This document shows, piece by piece, positions 53,714-61,952 of a DNA stretch of 64,000 nt. A model generated the notes under the pieces. It did not search any database. It was not told the origin of the DNA and worked only from the letters and a program-made list of their open reading frames with translations. The stretch lies in contig NZ_SIHJ01000001.1 in the NCBI RefSeq assembly GCF_007859765.1, positions 2,295,311 through 2,359,310 of the forward strand. Direction: 5' to 3'. Made by a program: the position numbers and the translations under genes. Position 1 is the stretch's first letter, and the number at the start of each line of letters is the position of its first letter. Source of the DNA: Posidoniimonas corsicana (GTDB lineage Bacteria > Planctomycetota > Planctomycetia > Pirellulales > Lacipirellulaceae).

Positions 53714-54961
53714 TCACAGACGCCGGCAGCGGAGTTGGCCCGCCATCATCCCGAGGGCGAGCAGGGCTAGGCCGCTCGGCTCAGGCACAGAAACCAGTGG
53801 CTCCCAGTCTGTGCTGTAGTACGGGTTTCTTGGCCACTCGTCGGCCCACCCGCCCAGCTTCTCCCCGGTGGCCGGATCGAACCAGGTGAACGCATTGCCT
53901 GGGATCTCGAACCCGTGCTGGACGTAGAGGAGGCCGTCGCGCGAAAAACGGATGCTGGTGAAGCCGTCGAGATGCGACAATGGGTCGAACTGCGGCTGCT
54001 CGGCGAAGACGCCCAGGTCGGCGCCGGTGAGCGCGTCAAAGTGGCGGATGGTCCGTTGGCCCTGGATCTCGTTGCCGAACTCGTCGAGCGTCTCTTGGAC
54101 GTAGTAGATAGCGTTGTCGGGGCCGAGGTGGAACGAGTAGTAGGGATCAACCTCCACCAAGTAGGTGTTGACCAGGTCGAAGTAGGTCGTTGCGTCGGTG
54201 TACTTCTCCTCGTAGACGTTCATGGAGTCCCCGCTCAGCTCGTACAGCCGCGACTGCGGGCCGAGCGGCCCGGGTCCGAACGAAACCACCTTGTCAAAGA
54301 CCTGCCGCACTAGCCCGGTTTGGCTGTCGAACAGCACGTCGTAGGTGGGGACCCGGATCGAGCCGAAGTTATCGGTATTGGCGTAGACCTCGGTGGCCAG
54401 GAGGTCGGCGCCGCCGGACGGGGCGTCGATCCTTTCGGAGATGGAATGGTGCGGCGCTGTTGCCGTCTGCTGCAGCACCACGTCGGTCCCGGAGGAGCCA
54501 TCGATTTGGGCGTTGTAGAGGGGCTGCCCCTCGGTGATCCCGTAGTGGAAGTGGTACCGCCACGGCGTGCGGCCGAGGTAATCGCCCGTACGGACGTCCC
54601 AGCGGTCGCCCCGGGTGCCGACACCCCAGGTTGACCAGACGGTGAGGATGGACTGGTCGGGAGTGAAAGACTTGGGCCCTAGCCTCATGAACCATTCGGT
54701 CTCGAGGTACTCCTCTGGGATTTCGAAGCTGCGGACCTCCCGCCCGGGCCCCAGGTCGATCGATCCCACGTCTTCAATTCGATCCGCGCGGTAGATCTCA
54801 ACGGCGTTGAGCAACTTGGGCGCAGCGGAGACTGTGGCCAGGATCGCGAGGGTTGCCGCCGCAGAACAGGCCGCAGGATTCGTGTTCCTGAGACGGAACC
54901 ACATCAGGCCGGAGAAGACGCCTGACACCGGATTGAGCAGCTTGAGGGACGCGTTAGACAT
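53714..54961 (-). CDS. Exported PEP-CTERM protein without dockerin-like repeat
   Basis: A 415-residue exported protein. The N terminus is long for a signal (about 46 residues, with AACSAAATLAILATVSAA). The mature part is beta-rich: SFEIPEEYLETEWFMRLGP, RYHFHYGITEGQPLYNA, IRHFDALTGADLGVF and SIRFSRDGLLYVQHGFEIPG, a pattern like a beta-propeller (WD40/NHL-type). The C terminus is VPEPSGLALLALGMMAGQLRCRRL, a clear PEP-CTERM signal. Unlike the other sorted proteins in the window, it has no dockerin-like segment. It lies between the two copies of a 398-bp duplication. AAAGGTG precedes the ATG and supports the start. Confidence 0.87.
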   Translation of the reverse strand: MSNASLKLLNPVSGVFSGLMWFRLRNTNPAACSAAATLAILATVSAAPKLLNAVEIYRADRIEDVGSIDLGPGREVRSFEIPEEYLETEWFMRLGPKSFTPDQSILTVWSTWGVGTRGDRWDVRTGDYLGRTPWRYHFHYGITEGQPLYNAQIDGSSGTDVVLQQTATAPHHSISERIDAPSGGADLLATEVYANTDNFGSIRVPTYDVLFDSQTGLVRQVFDKVVSFGPGPLGPQSRLYELSGDSMNVYEEKYTDATTYFDLVNTYLVEVDPYYSFHLGPDNAIYYVQETLDEFGNEIQGQRTIRHFDALTGADLGVFAEQPQFDPLSHLDGFTSIRFSRDGLLYVQHGFEIPGNAFTWFDPATGEKLGGWADEWPRNPYYSTDWEPLVSVPEPSGLALLALGMMAGQLRCRRL

Positions 54962-55001
54962 TAGTCACACCTTTGCCGTTGAAATCTTCCAAGGTTGCGA
55001 G

Positions 55002-55478
55002 TCAAGGCAGGACTTCCCGCCGGGAGTCCAGTTGCGCACGACCGCAGTCTAACTGGGCGGCGCGGCGGGTGCAATGAAGACAGCGCTGAGGCTTCCGATC
55101 GGACGCGTCGGCGGTGGTCGCGCTCAGGAACACCTGGTAGCAGCAGGCGTAGCCCTCCTCGACCTGCTTGAACGTCAGCAGGCTGCCCTCGACGGAGTGA
55201 GAGACCTCGCCCCGGATCACGGCGTCGCGTTCGCGGCCCGCCACGGGGCCGATGAAGTCGCCGCTCAACTCGCCCGCCACACAATTCAGCCGCACGGTGC
55301 ACGACTTCGGCTCGGCGGCCAGCGAGCCGTCGACCGCGTCGTCCCAGTCGAGCCGCCACTGGCCGGAGTAGTTGGGCGCCACCGCCACTGCCCGCCCCGC
55401 TTCAGGGGTAGGCACACTATCGACAAAGTCTCTGTACGGAATGGCGAACGCAAGCAGGGCGAGAACGGCAGGCGTCAT
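55002..55478 (-). CDS. C-terminally altered duplicate of the small exported gene
   Basis: A 158-residue frame whose first 126 residues match the protein at 53183-53629 with four substitutions (Ser to Arg, Val to Ala, Lys to Asn, Leu to Gln). After TTADAS the homology stops at 55100 and the frame runs into unrelated sequence (DRKPQRCLHCTRRAAQLDC), losing the conserved GVWHDTRGGAGEFRLLK end. The copy keeps the signal peptide but probably cannot fold as the parent does. It is best seen as a decaying duplicate, although the frame is open. Confidence 0.6.
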   Translation of the reverse strand: MTPAVLALLAFAIPYRDFVDSVPTPEAGRAVAVAPNYSGQWRLDWDDAVDGSLAAEPKSCTVRLNCVAGELSGDFIGPVAGRERDAVIRGEVSHSVEGSLLTFKQVEEGYACCYQVFLSATTADASDRKPQRCLHCTRRAAQLDCGRAQLDSRREVLP

Positions 55479-55497
55479 GGCTGGCTCCGGAGGCTGG
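55100..55497. repeat. 398-bp segmental duplication, copy 2
   Basis: Second copy of 53251-53648 in the same orientation. The left end of the homology (55100) lies inside the gene and explains its lost C terminus. Confidence 0.92.
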
Positions 55498-55565
55498 CGG
55501 GAGTTGCGTCGCCCGGTTGGACGCCTGGGGTGTGTGCGAAGTTCCCAGCTAGGGAAAAGGCAACG

Positions 55566-56861
55566 CTACCTGGCCAGGGCTGGAGCGGCGGTATCCGCTT
55601 CAGCGGCGTTCGCCAGCCGTAGCGCCTCGTTGCGGCGGGAACGGGCGTGCTCGTGAAACTCGGTGGCGTTTTCGTTATCAGCGGTCTCACTTTCGATCTG
55701 GCCGAACAGCTCGGCGGCGTCGGCGTAGCGCTGCTGTCGCATAGCGATTTCGCCCTGCTTTTTGACAATGCCGAGCCGCCAGGGGCTCGATTGGCCGTGG
55801 GCCTTCGCCGCGAGTTTCTCCGATTTAACTAGTGCTCGATTCGCTTCGTCGAGTTCGCCGTTCTCGGTCAACGAGTTGACCAAACCCTGGTACGCGAATA
55901 GTAACTGAGAGGCCCACTGGCCACCGTCCGCATCAGGGTCTTCACGCGAGGAAAGCTGCTGTACGATTGACCGGGACAACCGAACCGATTCCGGCCAGTC
56001 GCCACAGCGGCCGACGGCTTCGGCGTGGAGGACCGCTATGCCAATGTCGACCGTGTTCTCCAAATCGATGCACTCGTCCTGGATGGGGGATAGTAACGCT
56101 AGGCACTTCTTCCACTCGCCGGTTCGCTTGCGGCAGGTCGCGTAGAGCAGCGTGTGCTTCAACAGGTGCGGACTAAGCCCTTCTGCGGGCGTGGGAAGAA
56201 AATGCTCGTAGAGAGCTGTTGCACCTGCGATTCTATCGTGAGCATAGAAGTAGGTGGACAACTTTAGAGCGAGGTCCAGTTCTAAACCATGCCTCCCCAG
56301 TGCGCGGCTTCTCTCGAGGGGGGCAAGGATGTCCCGGTACGCCGTTTTCTCTTTGCCGTTTCGATCGGCGATGCTTGCTCGCAGCATGTCGCATTCGACG
56401 CCGAGAACCGTGTCACGATCGGTCTTGCGAACACTGGCCACCAGCGAGGCGGTCGTTGCCTTGACTTCAGCGCGGCCATAGTTGGCGGCGAGTTGTGCGG
56501 AGGCGAGCGTGCACAACGCCCGGCAGGCAAGGAATCGATTCCGAGGCTGGAGGTTCTGAGCCATCTCGCAGGCGTCTCTCGCATACTCGACTGCTCGTTC
56601 GGAGTCTTCGGACGCGACGCAACACCTCGCGAGGGTGGTGAGTATCCGGGCACTGCAAGCGTCGTCCATGTGTGGCGAATTCAAGAGACGAGTCTCACAC
56701 AAGTCGATGGCTTGCTTGTGCCGACCCGTGGCTCGCAGGACCTCGGCATGAGTAGCGACGATGCGAATCTCTAGCGGAGGGCGGCGCGCCGGAAGCGGAC
56801 TGGCGATTGAGTGTTGTCGAGAAGTCATAGAGGGTCTCGCCGCCGACAATCGGGAGACCAT
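55566..56861 (-). CDS. Tetratricopeptide-like protein, downstream part of a frameshifted gene
   Basis: Up to 431 residues of a helical-repeat protein. Segments such as LEIRIVATHAEVLRATGRHKQAIDLCETRL, ARILTTLARCCVASEDSERAVEYARDACEM and HLLKHTLLYATCRKRTGEWKKCLALLSPI look like TPR/MalT-type repeats. The N-terminal 25 residues (from the ATG at 56861) look unlike protein sequence of this family; the real join probably comes from the frame upstream at 56.78-56.80 kb. Shifting by one base there would give one continuous protein of about 640 residues starting at 57480. Either this is a sequencing or real frameshift, or two proteins are made. No signal peptide is on this part. Confidence 0.7.
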   Translation of the reverse strand: MVSRLSAARPSMTSRQHSIASPLPARRPPLEIRIVATHAEVLRATGRHKQAIDLCETRLLNSPHMDDACSARILTTLARCCVASEDSERAVEYARDACEMAQNLQPRNRFLACRALCTLASAQLAANYGRAEVKATTASLVASVRKTDRDTVLGVECDMLRASIADRNGKEKTAYRDILAPLERSRALGRHGLELDLALKLSTYFYAHDRIAGATALYEHFLPTPAEGLSPHLLKHTLLYATCRKRTGEWKKCLALLSPIQDECIDLENTVDIGIAVLHAEAVGRCGDWPESVRLSRSIVQQLSSREDPDADGGQWASQLLFAYQGLVNSLTENGELDEANRALVKSEKLAAKAHGQSSPWRLGIVKKQGEIAMRQQRYADAAELFGQIESETADNENATEFHEHARSRRNEALRLANAAEADTAAPALAR

Positions 56862-57480
56862 ACTCGACGAGGTCGATTGACGCGTCCCAGGTATCCGGGT
56901 GAGAGGTCCCTAGGCGATCCTGCCGTTCCAGTGCGACTTGGTGGACTAGGGTGTACGCTGCGTTTAGATCACCAGCCAGGTAGAGTAGTCTGGCGCGGAG
57001 ATGGTTGTTGTAGGACACGGCCGCGGCATTGGCTTCCGCGGGTGGGTCGCCCTGAGTTTCTTCTCGAAGATTGCCAAGAGGCGGCAACAACCCGTGTGGC
57101 TTGGTCGCGGTCTTCTCGGGCAGTCTCGCGAGCAAATCGCGGGCCTTGTTGTCATCCGCCAAATACAGTGCTATTACGGCTCCCGCTACTGACTCGAGGT
57201 CAAACAGAATCGGTGGCGCCTCCGCATTGCTGTGTCGTGCAGCGCCAAGTTGGTCGAGAGCAGTGTTGGTATCTCCCCGACGCAGGGCCTCGAAACAGCT
57301 CCGAATAGCTAGGACACGGTCCTTCGCGTCACCGGCTTCCACGAGCCGGTCGACCTGCGATTGCTGCGCGTCGTAGATCTCAACCGCTAGCCGGAGGTCG
57401 AGGCTCGGTTCTTCTCCGATAGCGGTCGATGCGAGCAGGATCATGACGGCTGCTAGCAGGGTTAGCACTCCGCGTCGCAT
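56695..57480 (-). CDS. Exported TPR-like protein, upstream part of a frameshifted gene
   Basis: A 261-residue frame with a signal peptide (GVLTLLAAVMILLASTAIG). Helical-repeat segments follow (RLVEAGDAKDRVLAIRSCFEALRRGDTNTALDQL; NHLRARLLYLAGDLNAAYTLVHQ). The last 30 residues (SARDSHRRYSCRGPASHGSA) look like out-of-frame sequence, and the next frame down at 55566-56861 continues the helical repeats. The two therefore probably belonged to one exported TPR protein. AAAGGACCAAGCC precedes the ATG at 57480. The function is unknown. Confidence 0.68.
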   Translation of the reverse strand: MRRGVLTLLAAVMILLASTAIGEEPSLDLRLAVEIYDAQQSQVDRLVEAGDAKDRVLAIRSCFEALRRGDTNTALDQLGAARHSNAEAPPILFDLESVAGAVIALYLADDNKARDLLARLPEKTATKPHGLLPPLGNLREETQGDPPAEANAAAVSYNNHLRARLLYLAGDLNAAYTLVHQVALERQDRLGTSHPDTWDASIDLVEYGLPIVGGETLYDFSTTLNRQSASGAPPSARDSHRRYSCRGPASHGSAQASHRLV

Positions 57481-57613
57481 GGCTTGGTCCTTTCGCACGC
57501 GTGAGGAAGTGCGAGTGCTCTGTCGGTTCCGGTAGTCGCGGCAGCGTAGCACAGTTTGGGCACGTCGCGAACGCCGGTAAGCGTGCGTGCTGCTGAAGCA
57601 ACGCTTACTCCCC

Positions 57614-57870
57614 ACTTCTTTGTAGAAACCGACCACCCAGCGCGGTCCAATAGGGGTGCTGGGGGGCGGTCTCTCGGCGGCTGCTGGGTAGGGAAAAGGG
57701 GCGTTGGACTTTTGTCCCTATTGGCGCGTAGGGAGGGACAAAAGTCGGTGGCGATTCCTGATCGGGATCGCAGCCGAGGCTGCTATACAAGTGTAGAACG
57801 AAGGTCGGCGCGTCCGGTGGGGGACGACTTTTGTCCCTAAAAATCGATGCGCCAGAAGGGGACAAAAGTC
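57614..57870. repeat. Dispersed hairpin-rich element, copy B
   Basis: Counterpart of 8301-8591. GACTTTTGTCCCT (57707-57719) pairs perfectly with AGGGACAAAAGTC (57734-57746), and GACTTTTGTCCC (57826-57837) pairs with GGGACAAAAGTC (57859-57870). The leading TTCTTTGTAGAAACCGACCACC block matches copy A with two changes. It fills most of the gene-free 57481-57987. Confidence 0.7.
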
Positions 57871-57961
57871 GGGCTGGTTTGAGGGGCTCACCCTCTCCCT
57901 CCCCCTGCCGGGAAGGGGGACAACGGCGCGGCAGAGCCGCGACGCTTCATACCAACCACCA

Positions 57962-57989
57962 ACCACTCACCACTCACCACTCACCACTC
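57962..57989. repeat. Short tandem repeat, four copies of ACCACTC
   Basis: Four perfect 7-bp units in a row. The stop codon of the penicillin-acylase-family gene (57988-57990) lies in the last unit. Copy number may vary between strains. Confidence 0.7.
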
Positions 57990-60219
57990 ACTCGCCCGGG
58001 CCCCCGGGCGCCAGGGGCTTGTAGCGGCCGCTCGTCCACAGCGCGATGTCGGTCTGGTACCACTTGCTGAACGCGTTCTCGCTGGGGCCGCCCGGCAGGT
58101 TGGTGTGCGCGACATTCTCGGACATGTCGGTCACGAAGTGGTAGCTGGGCGCGAAGGTGGCCTCGCGGGTGGCGGTCTGGAGCAGGTGGCCCTGGAAGGG
58201 GGTGGCGTGATTGCCGGGCATGGGGGACTCGGTGGTGCGGATGCCGAGCAGGCGGCCGGTCATGCTCGCGCCGAAGAAGCGGTTCACGAAGTGGAAGCGG
58301 TTGACCTGCGCCCAGGGCTGCTCGGGCTCGGCGGCGGCGCGCTCGGCGGCGCGGCGGATCATCTCGCCCTTGTCGCGGACGCGCCACCAGCTGCTGGTGA
58401 CCTTCCGCAGCATGCGGTCGGCGGCGGTCAGCACCATGCGTGAGAAGCCCATGCGGGTGGTGAGGTAAAACATCCGCCGCCAGCCGATGCCCTCCTCGTG
58501 GCCGAAGATCTCTAGCAGCACGTGCCGGTAGAAGTGCATGAAGAGGGTGGCCTCGGTGCTCTCGAGGTTGTAGCGGCGGTCCCACTTCTCCAGGCGGCGC
58601 TTGAGCGGGCAGTCGCCCACGTGGGCCAGCAGCACCGGCAGCAGGTCCTCGGCCTGCAGGCTGGTGACGTCGTACTGCAGGGCCTGCATGTCGGCCAGGG
58701 TGGCCTGGGGGAGCTCGGTCAGGCGCTGCACGATGCGGCGCTTGCGGTAGTCGGCCAGCCCGAACGCGTGCAGCGGCGGTCCGTCCTTGCGGTAGAGCTC
58801 CTCGTTGGCGCTGGCGACAAAACCGATGGGCGGGTCGTACTCGCGGGGCATGAGGTCGGCCGGCACCACGCCGAGCCAGTGGTTCGATTCCTCCCAGGCG
58901 GGCATCGGCACGAAGCCGCCGACGCCGGGCCGCCGGCGGGGGTGCCAGCCGCTGGCCTGCGAGCCGATGTGCCCCTGGCTGTCGGCGAACACCCACACCA
59001 GCGACGGGTGGGGCGACTCGCGGACGATGTCCATTGCCTCGGCGGCGTCGCCGGCGGCGATCACGTCGAGCCACGTGCCGATGGCGCGGCCCCCGCCCTG
59101 GTGGCTGCCGATCCAGGCGACCGACAGGTGCTTGCCGGGCTCCTCGGGGGCGAGCGTGAGGACGCCGACGTCGTTCTCGTAGACGGGCATCTCGATGCGC
59201 TCGCCGCCCTTGGGCTTGAGCGACTCGGTGCGGAGTCGGAAGTCGTGCCACTGGTCCTCGCCGCGGCGGTACTGCCAGCCGGTCTGGCCGCCGGGGCGGC
59301 AGTCCTCGATGAAGTAGTCGCTGGTGTCGGCGTGCATGTAGGTCACGCCCCACGACAGCCGCCGCGTGCGGCCCACGGCCATCAGCGGGCAGCCGGGCAG
59401 CGTGGCGCCGAGCGCGTAGTTCGGCTCGTGCTCGGGCGAGTCGCCCCAGTTGAGCGCGACCTCGTACCAGATGGCCGGCAGGCGGTTGACCTCCAGGTGC
59501 GGGTCGGAAGCGAGCAGCGCGCCGCCGGAGGCGCTGCGGGCCGGGCTGACCGCCCACGCGTTGCTGCCGGCCAGGCGGGGGAGGTCGGAGAGGAGCTCGA
59601 GCGCCTCGTCGGACAGGCGCTTGCTGACGTGGATGTCGCGGAGCGGCTCGAAGTCGATGCCGTCGAGGTAGGGGCTGAACAGCTCGCGGAGGCGCTCGTC
59701 GGGGATGCCGAGCTGGATCAGCTCCAAGAGCTGCCGCTCGGCCTCCTGCTCGCCGACCGCCAGCCCGGCGAACGACAGCAGGTTGCCGATCAGCATCACG
59801 GACTCGACGTCCCACGGCGCGGGCCGGTAGCCAGTGACCCACATCGGCAGCGTGGGGCCGATCCACGCGTCGGCCGACTCGAGCATGCCGTCGTTCAACC
59901 CTTGGCAGTACCACTCGAGCTGCTGCAGCACCCGCGGCGGCAGCAGCTTGGCCTCGTAGTCGAGCCGCAGGTGGATGCCCGCGCGGCGGAGGAACAGGTC
60001 CATCTCCAGCAGCTCGGGCTTGTTGGCGATCCTCTCCGACGCGACGCCGGAGGCGACCGCCCGGGCGAAGTGGATCTGCGTCGGGCGGTCCAGGGCGTGC
60101 AGGTAGCCGAGCGCGTAGAGCGCGTGGCGCCAGCTGCTGGCGTGCACGTGCGGCACGCCGGCGGCGTCACGCTCCGCCCTGAAATCGTACCGCGCCGCCT
60201 TGGGTTGGATGGCCTCCAT
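57988..60219 (-). CDS. Penicillin-acylase-family Ntn hydrolase
   Basis: A 743-residue N-terminal-nucleophile amidase of the penicillin/acylhomoserine-lactone acylase family. Autocleavage is expected before the Ser in LAGSNAWAVSP, giving an alpha subunit of about 210 residues and a beta subunit; SGGALLASDPHL follows as usual. Other family blocks are RDAAGVPHVHASSWRHALYALGYLHALDR near the N terminus and GFVASANEELYRKDGPP. Unlike most relatives, no signal peptide is visible before MEAIQPKAARYDF, so the enzyme may be cytoplasmic, or the true start lies upstream at 60285, which adds no signal either. Substrates could be acylated amines or lactones. It lies 95 bases after the DUF58 gene on the same strand. 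Confidence 0.9.
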   Translation of the reverse strand: MEAIQPKAARYDFRAERDAAGVPHVHASSWRHALYALGYLHALDRPTQIHFARAVASGVASERIANKPELLEMDLFLRRAGIHLRLDYEAKLLPPRVLQQLEWYCQGLNDGMLESADAWIGPTLPMWVTGYRPAPWDVESVMLIGNLLSFAGLAVGEQEAERQLLELIQLGIPDERLRELFSPYLDGIDFEPLRDIHVSKRLSDEALELLSDLPRLAGSNAWAVSPARSASGGALLASDPHLEVNRLPAIWYEVALNWGDSPEHEPNYALGATLPGCPLMAVGRTRRLSWGVTYMHADTSDYFIEDCRPGGQTGWQYRRGEDQWHDFRLRTESLKPKGGERIEMPVYENDVGVLTLAPEEPGKHLSVAWIGSHQGGGRAIGTWLDVIAAGDAAEAMDIVRESPHPSLVWVFADSQGHIGSQASGWHPRRRPGVGGFVPMPAWEESNHWLGVVPADLMPREYDPPIGFVASANEELYRKDGPPLHAFGLADYRKRRIVQRLTELPQATLADMQALQYDVTSLQAEDLLPVLLAHVGDCPLKRRLEKWDRRYNLESTEATLFMHFYRHVLLEIFGHEEGIGWRRMFYLTTRMGFSRMVLTAADRMLRKVTSSWWRVRDKGEMIRRAAERAAAEPEQPWAQVNRFHFVNRFFGASMTGRLLGIRTTESPMPGNHATPFQGHLLQTATREATFAPSYHFVTDMSENVAHTNLPGGPSENAFSKWYQTDIALWTSGRYKPLAPGGPGE

Positions 60220-60314
60220 GCGAGGAGTGTACGCGGTCTTGGGGGATTGGGCTACCGCGTTGCGCGGCGGGCTGAACCAAACCAACAGCGATCAGCCAAC
60301 AGCCGATAGCCCGC

Positions 60315-61910
60315 CTACAACAGGTGCCGCGCCTTGATCTCCATGTACTGGTTGACGAGCGGCGCGGTGAGCTTCTCGGGGAAGGTGTCCACCAGCAGCA
60401 CGCCCTTGGTCTCGAGGTTGGCGAGCACGCGGCGGCGCCACAGCAGGATGTCGGCCGCGGCGGCGGCCTGGTAGAGGCGGGGCTCGGGGATGGCGAGCAC
60501 TCCGCCGGGCTGGTTGCCGCCGTCGGCGAGGTGGGCCTCGTACTCCGGCTCGACCGCGTCGATCGGGTCGAACAACGCGTGGTCCCGCAGCATCACGCCC
60601 ATCGGCAGGTGCTTGCCGGACAGGGTGGTGAGGTGGCGGCTGACCTGATTGGCGTTCACCTCGTCGATCACGTTGGTGATCAGGATCACGAGCGTGCGCT
60701 TGCGGACGGTCTCGCTCAGGCGGTGGAAGGCCTCGTCGTAGCGGGACTCGACCATCCGCGGGAACTGGTTGTAGCAGGCGTGCAGGATGCGGTTCATCTG
60801 CTCGCGCCCGCCCTTGGGCGGCAGGAACGAGTGCACATCGTCGGAGAAGCACATCAGGCCGACCTGGTCGTTCTGGCGGAGCGCGACGAACGACAGCAGC
60901 AGCGCCGAGTTGAGCGCGTGGTCCAGCATGCTGACGCCGGCGGCCTCGCCGGTCATCATCCGCCCGCAGTCCACCAGGAACACGATCCGCTGGCTCTGGT
61001 TGGCCTGGAAGTCCTTGACCGTGAGCTTGCCCCGCCGCGCGGTGCTGCGCCACTCGATGTGCTTGTAGTTGTCGTCGAGCGTGTAGTCGCGGAGGCGTTC
61101 GAACTCGTTGTCCTGGCCGATCTTGCGGGTCCGCCGCAGGCCCATCAGGCTGAGCCGGTTGGTGCGCGCCAGCACGGCGTACTCGCCGAGCTGCTTCATG
61201 TCCGGGTACACGTTCAGCCGCGACTTGCAGGGCAGCCGCAGCAGCCGCTGCCACAGCCCGAGCCGGCTGCGGACGCTCAGGTGCACCTCGCTGAGGAGGA
61301 ACTCGCCGCGGCTGGCGGCGCGGAGGTCGTAGCGCAGGGTGCTGCGGCTCTCGGCGGCCAGGTTGATGAGGAACTCGTCGGGGTCGGCGGTCAGTTCGGG
61401 CGGCACGCCGTCGCGGATGCGGACCGGCTGGCCGCGCGCGGCGCGGTTGGCGATGGTGAGCGACACCGGGTGCGACTTGCCGAGCGACGCGGTCAGGCCC
61501 ACCTGCCGCTCGGCGGAGAACGCCTCGGCCCGCGCCAGCGAGAACAGGTCGACCACCGCCGCCACGGCCAGCAACGCGTTGATGGCCGCCACGCCGACCC
61601 ACATGGCCGGCAGGAACACCAGCGACACCGCCAGCACGGCGGGCGCCAACAGCAGCAGCACCAGCGGCCGGTTGGGGTAGACCGCGCCCCATTTGGCCAA
61701 CAGCCCCAACGCCACGCCCAGCACCACCAGCAGGAACACCATGGGCGTGCCGTCCGAAAACGACTGACGCCCCCACTCCAATAGGAACGGCGCCCACACC
61801 GCCACGATCACACTGCGCACCACCTTAGGGCTCCAGCCGAACACCTCGCGCGCGAGCCACGCGAACAGCGTGAGCAGCAGCGCGGCAGGGAGCAGGTAGG
61901 TGAGGAGCAT
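60315..61910 (-). CDS. DUF58 protein with von Willebrand-like domain
   Basis: A 531-residue membrane-anchored protein. Three or four N-terminal hydrophobic segments (LLTYLLPAALLLTLFAWLA; MVFLLVVLGVALGLLA; LVLLLLAPAVLAVSLVFLPAMWVGV) precede a beta domain. The DUF58 signature is GQDNEFERLRDYTLDDNYKHIEWRSTARRGKL, followed by a von Willebrand A-like fold (RIVFLVDCGRMM, with a MIDAS-like DCGRM in place of DxSxS). It is the usual partner of MoxR ATPases. The upstream MoxR gene is 42 bases away on the same strand. The start ATG has no clear ribosome site. Confidence 0.92.
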   Translation of the reverse strand: MLLTYLLPAALLLTLFAWLAREVFGWSPKVVRSVIVAVWAPFLLEWGRQSFSDGTPMVFLLVVLGVALGLLAKWGAVYPNRPLVLLLLAPAVLAVSLVFLPAMWVGVAAINALLAVAAVVDLFSLARAEAFSAERQVGLTASLGKSHPVSLTIANRAARGQPVRIRDGVPPELTADPDEFLINLAAESRSTLRYDLRAASRGEFLLSEVHLSVRSRLGLWQRLLRLPCKSRLNVYPDMKQLGEYAVLARTNRLSLMGLRRTRKIGQDNEFERLRDYTLDDNYKHIEWRSTARRGKLTVKDFQANQSQRIVFLVDCGRMMTGEAAGVSMLDHALNSALLLSFVALRQNDQVGLMCFSDDVHSFLPPKGGREQMNRILHACYNQFPRMVESRYDEAFHRLSETVRKRTLVILITNVIDEVNANQVSRHLTTLSGKHLPMGVMLRDHALFDPIDAVEPEYEAHLADGGNQPGGVLAIPEPRLYQAAAAADILLWRRRVLANLETKGVLLVDTFPEKLTAPLVNQYMEIKARHLL

Positions 61911-61952
61911 AGGTTGGTGGCTGGTGTGTGGAAGTTGCGGGTGGGAAGAGAA

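Noticed and set aside
57600-57870. CRISPR array made of repeated GACTTTTGTCCC
   Set aside because: The units are inverted pairs at unequal spacing, not direct repeats with spacers, and no cas gene is nearby.
60292-61797. 501-residue minus frame overlapping the DUF58 gene
   Set aside because: Arg/Pro/Ala-rich out-of-frame copy of the DUF58 coding region.
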